DNA of 64,000 nucleotides, taken from Epiperipatus broadwayi. Taxonomy: Eukaryota; Onychophora; Udeonychophora; Euonychophora; Peripatidae. The translations under genes were made by a program, and so were the position numbers. The DNA lies in contig JAQFVV010012400.1 of the NCBI GenBank assembly GCA_028023455.1, forward strand, positions 17,849,490-17,913,489, in the 5' to 3' direction. The notes below the pieces were generated by a model. It worked only from the letters and a program-made list of their open reading frames with translations, was not told the DNA's origin and made no database searches. This document shows, one piece after another, positions 61,020 through 64,000 of the stretch. Position 1 is the first letter of the stretch. The number at the start of each line of letters is the position of its first letter.

Positions 61020-62026
61020 AATGCCTACTTCGTATGATAAATACTTAAAAGTAACAGTAATATTGCAGCACCAACCCAAACACCGAGTTTCCGAAGAACA
61101 AATACAAATGACATAAAGAATCTTGATCTATATATCCAAGAAGACCAATAAACCCCAGTCACAATCTGGGCAAAAGAAACGCTTGATAATATAACAGATC
61201 GTTTTAATAATACGTTTCCACGAACATTATTTGAAACATTTCGCAGATTTTTCTCGCCAACTTCGTTAGTGCTCACAGTCACCGATAATCAAGGCTCACT
61301 TTATCGTTTCCCAAAAGCCTTACTCTATGAAGCAATTACACAAAATGCATTATGGGAACTGTCTCTTCTATCGCATACCATTCAAATTCTCGCTATATGA
61401 CTATTGATTTTTATACCCAGCAGTAAAAAGAACATTTTCAATCCACTATTTTAGCATTGAATAATTTCGCACTCGTAATTACAGATGAAAACCAGCAAAA
61501 TATTTTTACTGGAGTGCTCAAAAATACTTATCTAAAATACAACTTGCAAGAATTTCAAAAAATGATGAACTCATTTGGAAAAGTAATTGCCCTACAGCCT
61601 ATATATCTAAAAGACTCATCAATACTCATATGCAATAATCGTTTTGAATTCAAAATAAAACTTCATAAAAACATAGATGCAGCCACAATCCCAACACAAA
61701 TTACTGCTCAAGAGACAACCGTGTCTCTTCACATAAGAGGTCTAAAGCTACAGTGTTTTGGCTGTGGACAGCGAGGCTACCTGGCAACTCAGTGTGATAA
61801 CATAAAAGGTAATCACTGTGAACAAGCCAAACCCCTCTCCCCAGAACAATCCACTTACGATGAAAATAAAATCTTTAATAATACTACATCCATTGGCAAC
61901 ACAATAATAGAAACCAGTCAAAAACCGGTTCAAACACCCACAAAAAAAAAGATAACTGAACAAAATTTCCTATCTCAAAGATCAACCAAAACAATAATAA
62001 CCCAAAAAGTAACATACACACTCTAG
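61020..62026 (+). pseudogene. LINE ORF1 (nucleic-acid-binding, CCHC knuckle)
   Basis: The likely start is ATG at 61021 (MPTSYDKYLKVTVILQ). Several frames must be joined across stops: QPKHRVSEEQIQMT, WAKETLDNITDRFNN, TVTDNQGSLYRFPKALLYEA, and then the open frame 61457-62026. The latter holds IHFRGL-like LHIRGLKLQCFGCGQRGYLA followed by TQC, a zinc knuckle of form C-x2-C-x4-Y-x4-C in which the usual His is Tyr. The tail is rich in Lys, Thr, Gln and Asn. ORF1 proteins of this kind bind LINE RNA. The sense strand is unusually C-rich compared with its surroundings. Stops and the altered knuckle suggest decay. Confidence 0.75.
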
Positions 62027-62610
62027 ATTCAAATGAAAATGACTGCCAAGAAACCACAACACAAAATACAGCAATTACATAACAGGATCAGCATCTCATT
62101 AATACAAAAGTTGTACCAAGTAAAAATCAATAAACAGAAAATCCACACACACAGCTATATAATGAAAATATAAACAAAAATCTAGATAATGTAAGGATAC
62201 TAATAATAAATAAAACTGCATCAAATATTATGGATGCAATAGAACCCCCCCCCATTCAAGAGAATACACCAGAGGGTAAAAGAAAGTCAGGGCAACCACC
62301 TAAAAACCATGAATCCAAAAAACCAAAAAAAAAAAAAAAAAAACAGACTAAAAGTACAACTCATCAGATACAAACAACCTAGAAAATGAAATAGAAATGG
62401 ATTTAAGCCAACAACAAACAGACAACTTTTCAATTTCAACACCTATTTCCTATATAGAGTCTGAACCAATACTAAATAAAAAAAATCGATAATAAATCCT
62501 ACAAAGACTTAAAAATGCATCAGCATTCATCTACTGCAATTTAAAGTAAAATCTTTAGAAGTCAAAAAATAAATATACATCAACACCCTGTTATAAAATT
62601 ATACAATAAA
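62027..62610 (+). other. Region between LINE ORF1 and ORF2
   Basis: C-rich and A-rich sequence, same strand bias as ORF1, with an A-run at 62323-62342 and several short Lys/Pro-rich pieces. It is probably the decayed C-terminal tail of ORF1 plus the spacer before ORF2. No motif was recognised. Confidence 0.5.
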
Positions 62611-64000
62611 CATGAAGATAAAAATTGGATCTCTCAACATTAGAGGCTTAAACATTATCAAAAAACGTTTTCAACTCAAAAAAATGGATATATACAACAC
62701 AACCACACATACTGAGTCTGCTAGAAAAAATATATACAGCAGCTCTCAAATTGATCCATCAAAATATTTAGTCAGCTAAGGTTTTTGTGCCTGCTCAAGA
62801 AAATCATCATCACCATGGCACAGGTATAATTGTATTCCACAACTGCCCTTTCAATTCATTTAAAATTATATATATTAACATAATAACACTCCATCATAAA
62901 AATATCACATTTAGCCTAGTATTTGTTTATATGCCACCAGGCCCTGTCATTATCTCCAGAATCATAACAGCAACAAATTCAATGCTTACAGCAACACCTA
63001 ATTCTATAATACTCTTGGGACATTTGACCTATCAAACTTTTATCACTAAATGGATCCATCAAGTAATAATTCTGCTTATGAGTGCTGAAAATTCTCTCCC
63101 ATCAAACTCTATAACATTTAATAACAATAGATATCCATCACTTATAGATTTTACATCATTATTTTAATCTTGAACTCTGTCCATATATAATCTCAGATAA
63201 TGCTGCCCAATTCATCATTCTTGACCTAACAAAAATACAGAATATAACAATAGCCTTTCTAAAGACTATGTGAATACTTCTTTCAGCACAAACAACTGAA
63301 TTCCTGTATTCAAAAACATACATAATGCTCCAAAAATTTCAAAACATCACTCGATCCAGTACAAAAGTATATAGCATTCACCAATATACTTTCTTTCAAC
63401 ATTAATCATATTACTTGCAATTCAACACCCCCCTCCACCAGATTATTAGCTTTGGCAGATGAACTACATAAAAGAATAACCATTTCCAGACCAACTGCGA
63501 ACAATCAAGCACAAATTAGAAAACTTACAGAAATGTACAACAATACATAGCAATAAAAAAGAAAAATATATACTTCACACAACAAAACACCTGGACCAGG
63601 ACATACATACAGTGGGAACTGGGATACCCTTCCACAGTCAGAGTGCCTATGGCACTTGAACTAGATGGCTCTATAACAGCTGAACATACAGCAACCGACC
63701 TTGTTTATCATCTTGCAACAATAGCAAACGCATGTCACCCAGGTCCACAAGGTATTCCTAAATTTGTGTTCAAACATCTTAGCCACTTCACAGCCAAATA
63801 CCTATGCGATATTGCCAATTACATATCCCAAAAAATTTACGATATACAAAATCTATATCCAAATGCAATGCTTCCTTTTACAAAAAACCAACAGCAATAT
63901 CATCTTTATCTAATTTATGACCAATCTCAATGGGACCTTTAGGAATAAAAATTCTTGAAAGAGTAATAAAGAAGAAAATAGAACAACAATACTCCCTGTG
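62611..64000 (+). pseudogene. LINE ORF2 (APE endonuclease and start of RT), runs off window
   Basis: ATG at 62611 gives MKIKIGSLNIRGLNIIKKRF, the start of APE-type endonucleases (usual TLNVRGL or LNIRGL). After stops come GTGIIVFHN, FVYMPPGPVIISR and SIILLGHLTYQTF, where the usual LLGDFN is changed. In 63643-63942 LDGSITAEHTATDLVYHLAT and ANACHPGPQGIPKFVFKHLS match the LINE region before the RT (SPGPDGIP.EF). At the window's end PLGIKILERVIKKKIEQQ matches the IS..N...KILER motif. It encodes the nickase and RT of a two-ORF LINE, probably of the L1/Tx1 type, though I and Jockey types cannot be excluded. It carries many stops and frameshifts. Confidence 0.75.

Overview
This is a strongly AT-rich window from an invertebrate animal genome. 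I see no convincing host gene, splice structure, rRNA, functional tRNA or bacterial-style operon. Recognisable coding sequence is all decayed transposable-element protein: Penelope-like elements (PLEs) with GIY-YIG endonuclease, RTE-type LINEs, a second LINE family with a C-x2-C-x8-H-x4-C motif near its end, a two-ORF APE-type LINE, and hAT transposase. The rest is short non-autonomous repeats, fold-back elements, microsatellites and featureless AT-rich DNA. Species cannot be fixed by reading. The element mix fits an AT-rich lophotrochozoan or similar invertebrate, and that is inference.

Layout. 3.0-7.4 kb is a nest of dead elements: a PLE remnant, then an RTE reverse transcriptase whose body is split by a fold-back repeat and bounded by a hAT element, then a LINE 3' end. 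11.3-14.3 kb holds short repeats: family C, three copies of family B, two tRNA-like SINEs, and a CT/poly-G/CT microsatellite. 15.7-18.9 kb holds family D fold-back elements, a SINE and a local duplication. 19.0-21.3 kb is a longer second RTE copy with traces of endonuclease and reverse transcriptase. 25.4-26.1 kb is a large fold-back. 29.1-30.5 kb is an element with long terminal inverted repeats that contains a LINE 3' end. 34.2-35.9 kb is a PLE bracketed by inverted terminal repeats that carry tRNA-like A and B boxes; 45.2-46.4 kb is a related head-to-head pair. 40.2 kb is an RTE tail with a perfect target duplication. 42.4-43.1 kb is a LINE fragment split by a SINE. 49.9-50.4 kb holds two hairpin elements. 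52.5-53.7 kb is a hAT-like element with widely shared termini. 61.0-64.0 kb is a LINE that runs off the window.

The most interesting theme is that several unrelated fold-back repeats carry a hammerhead-ribozyme-like core (CTGATGA, short hairpin, GAAA). In family D this comes with a plausible stem I and a self-complementary stem III in the two long copies. The second theme is PLE ends that include Pol III promoter-like boxes. Both need covariance-model and genome-wide tests. Family letters (B, C, D) are labels used only in this annotation.
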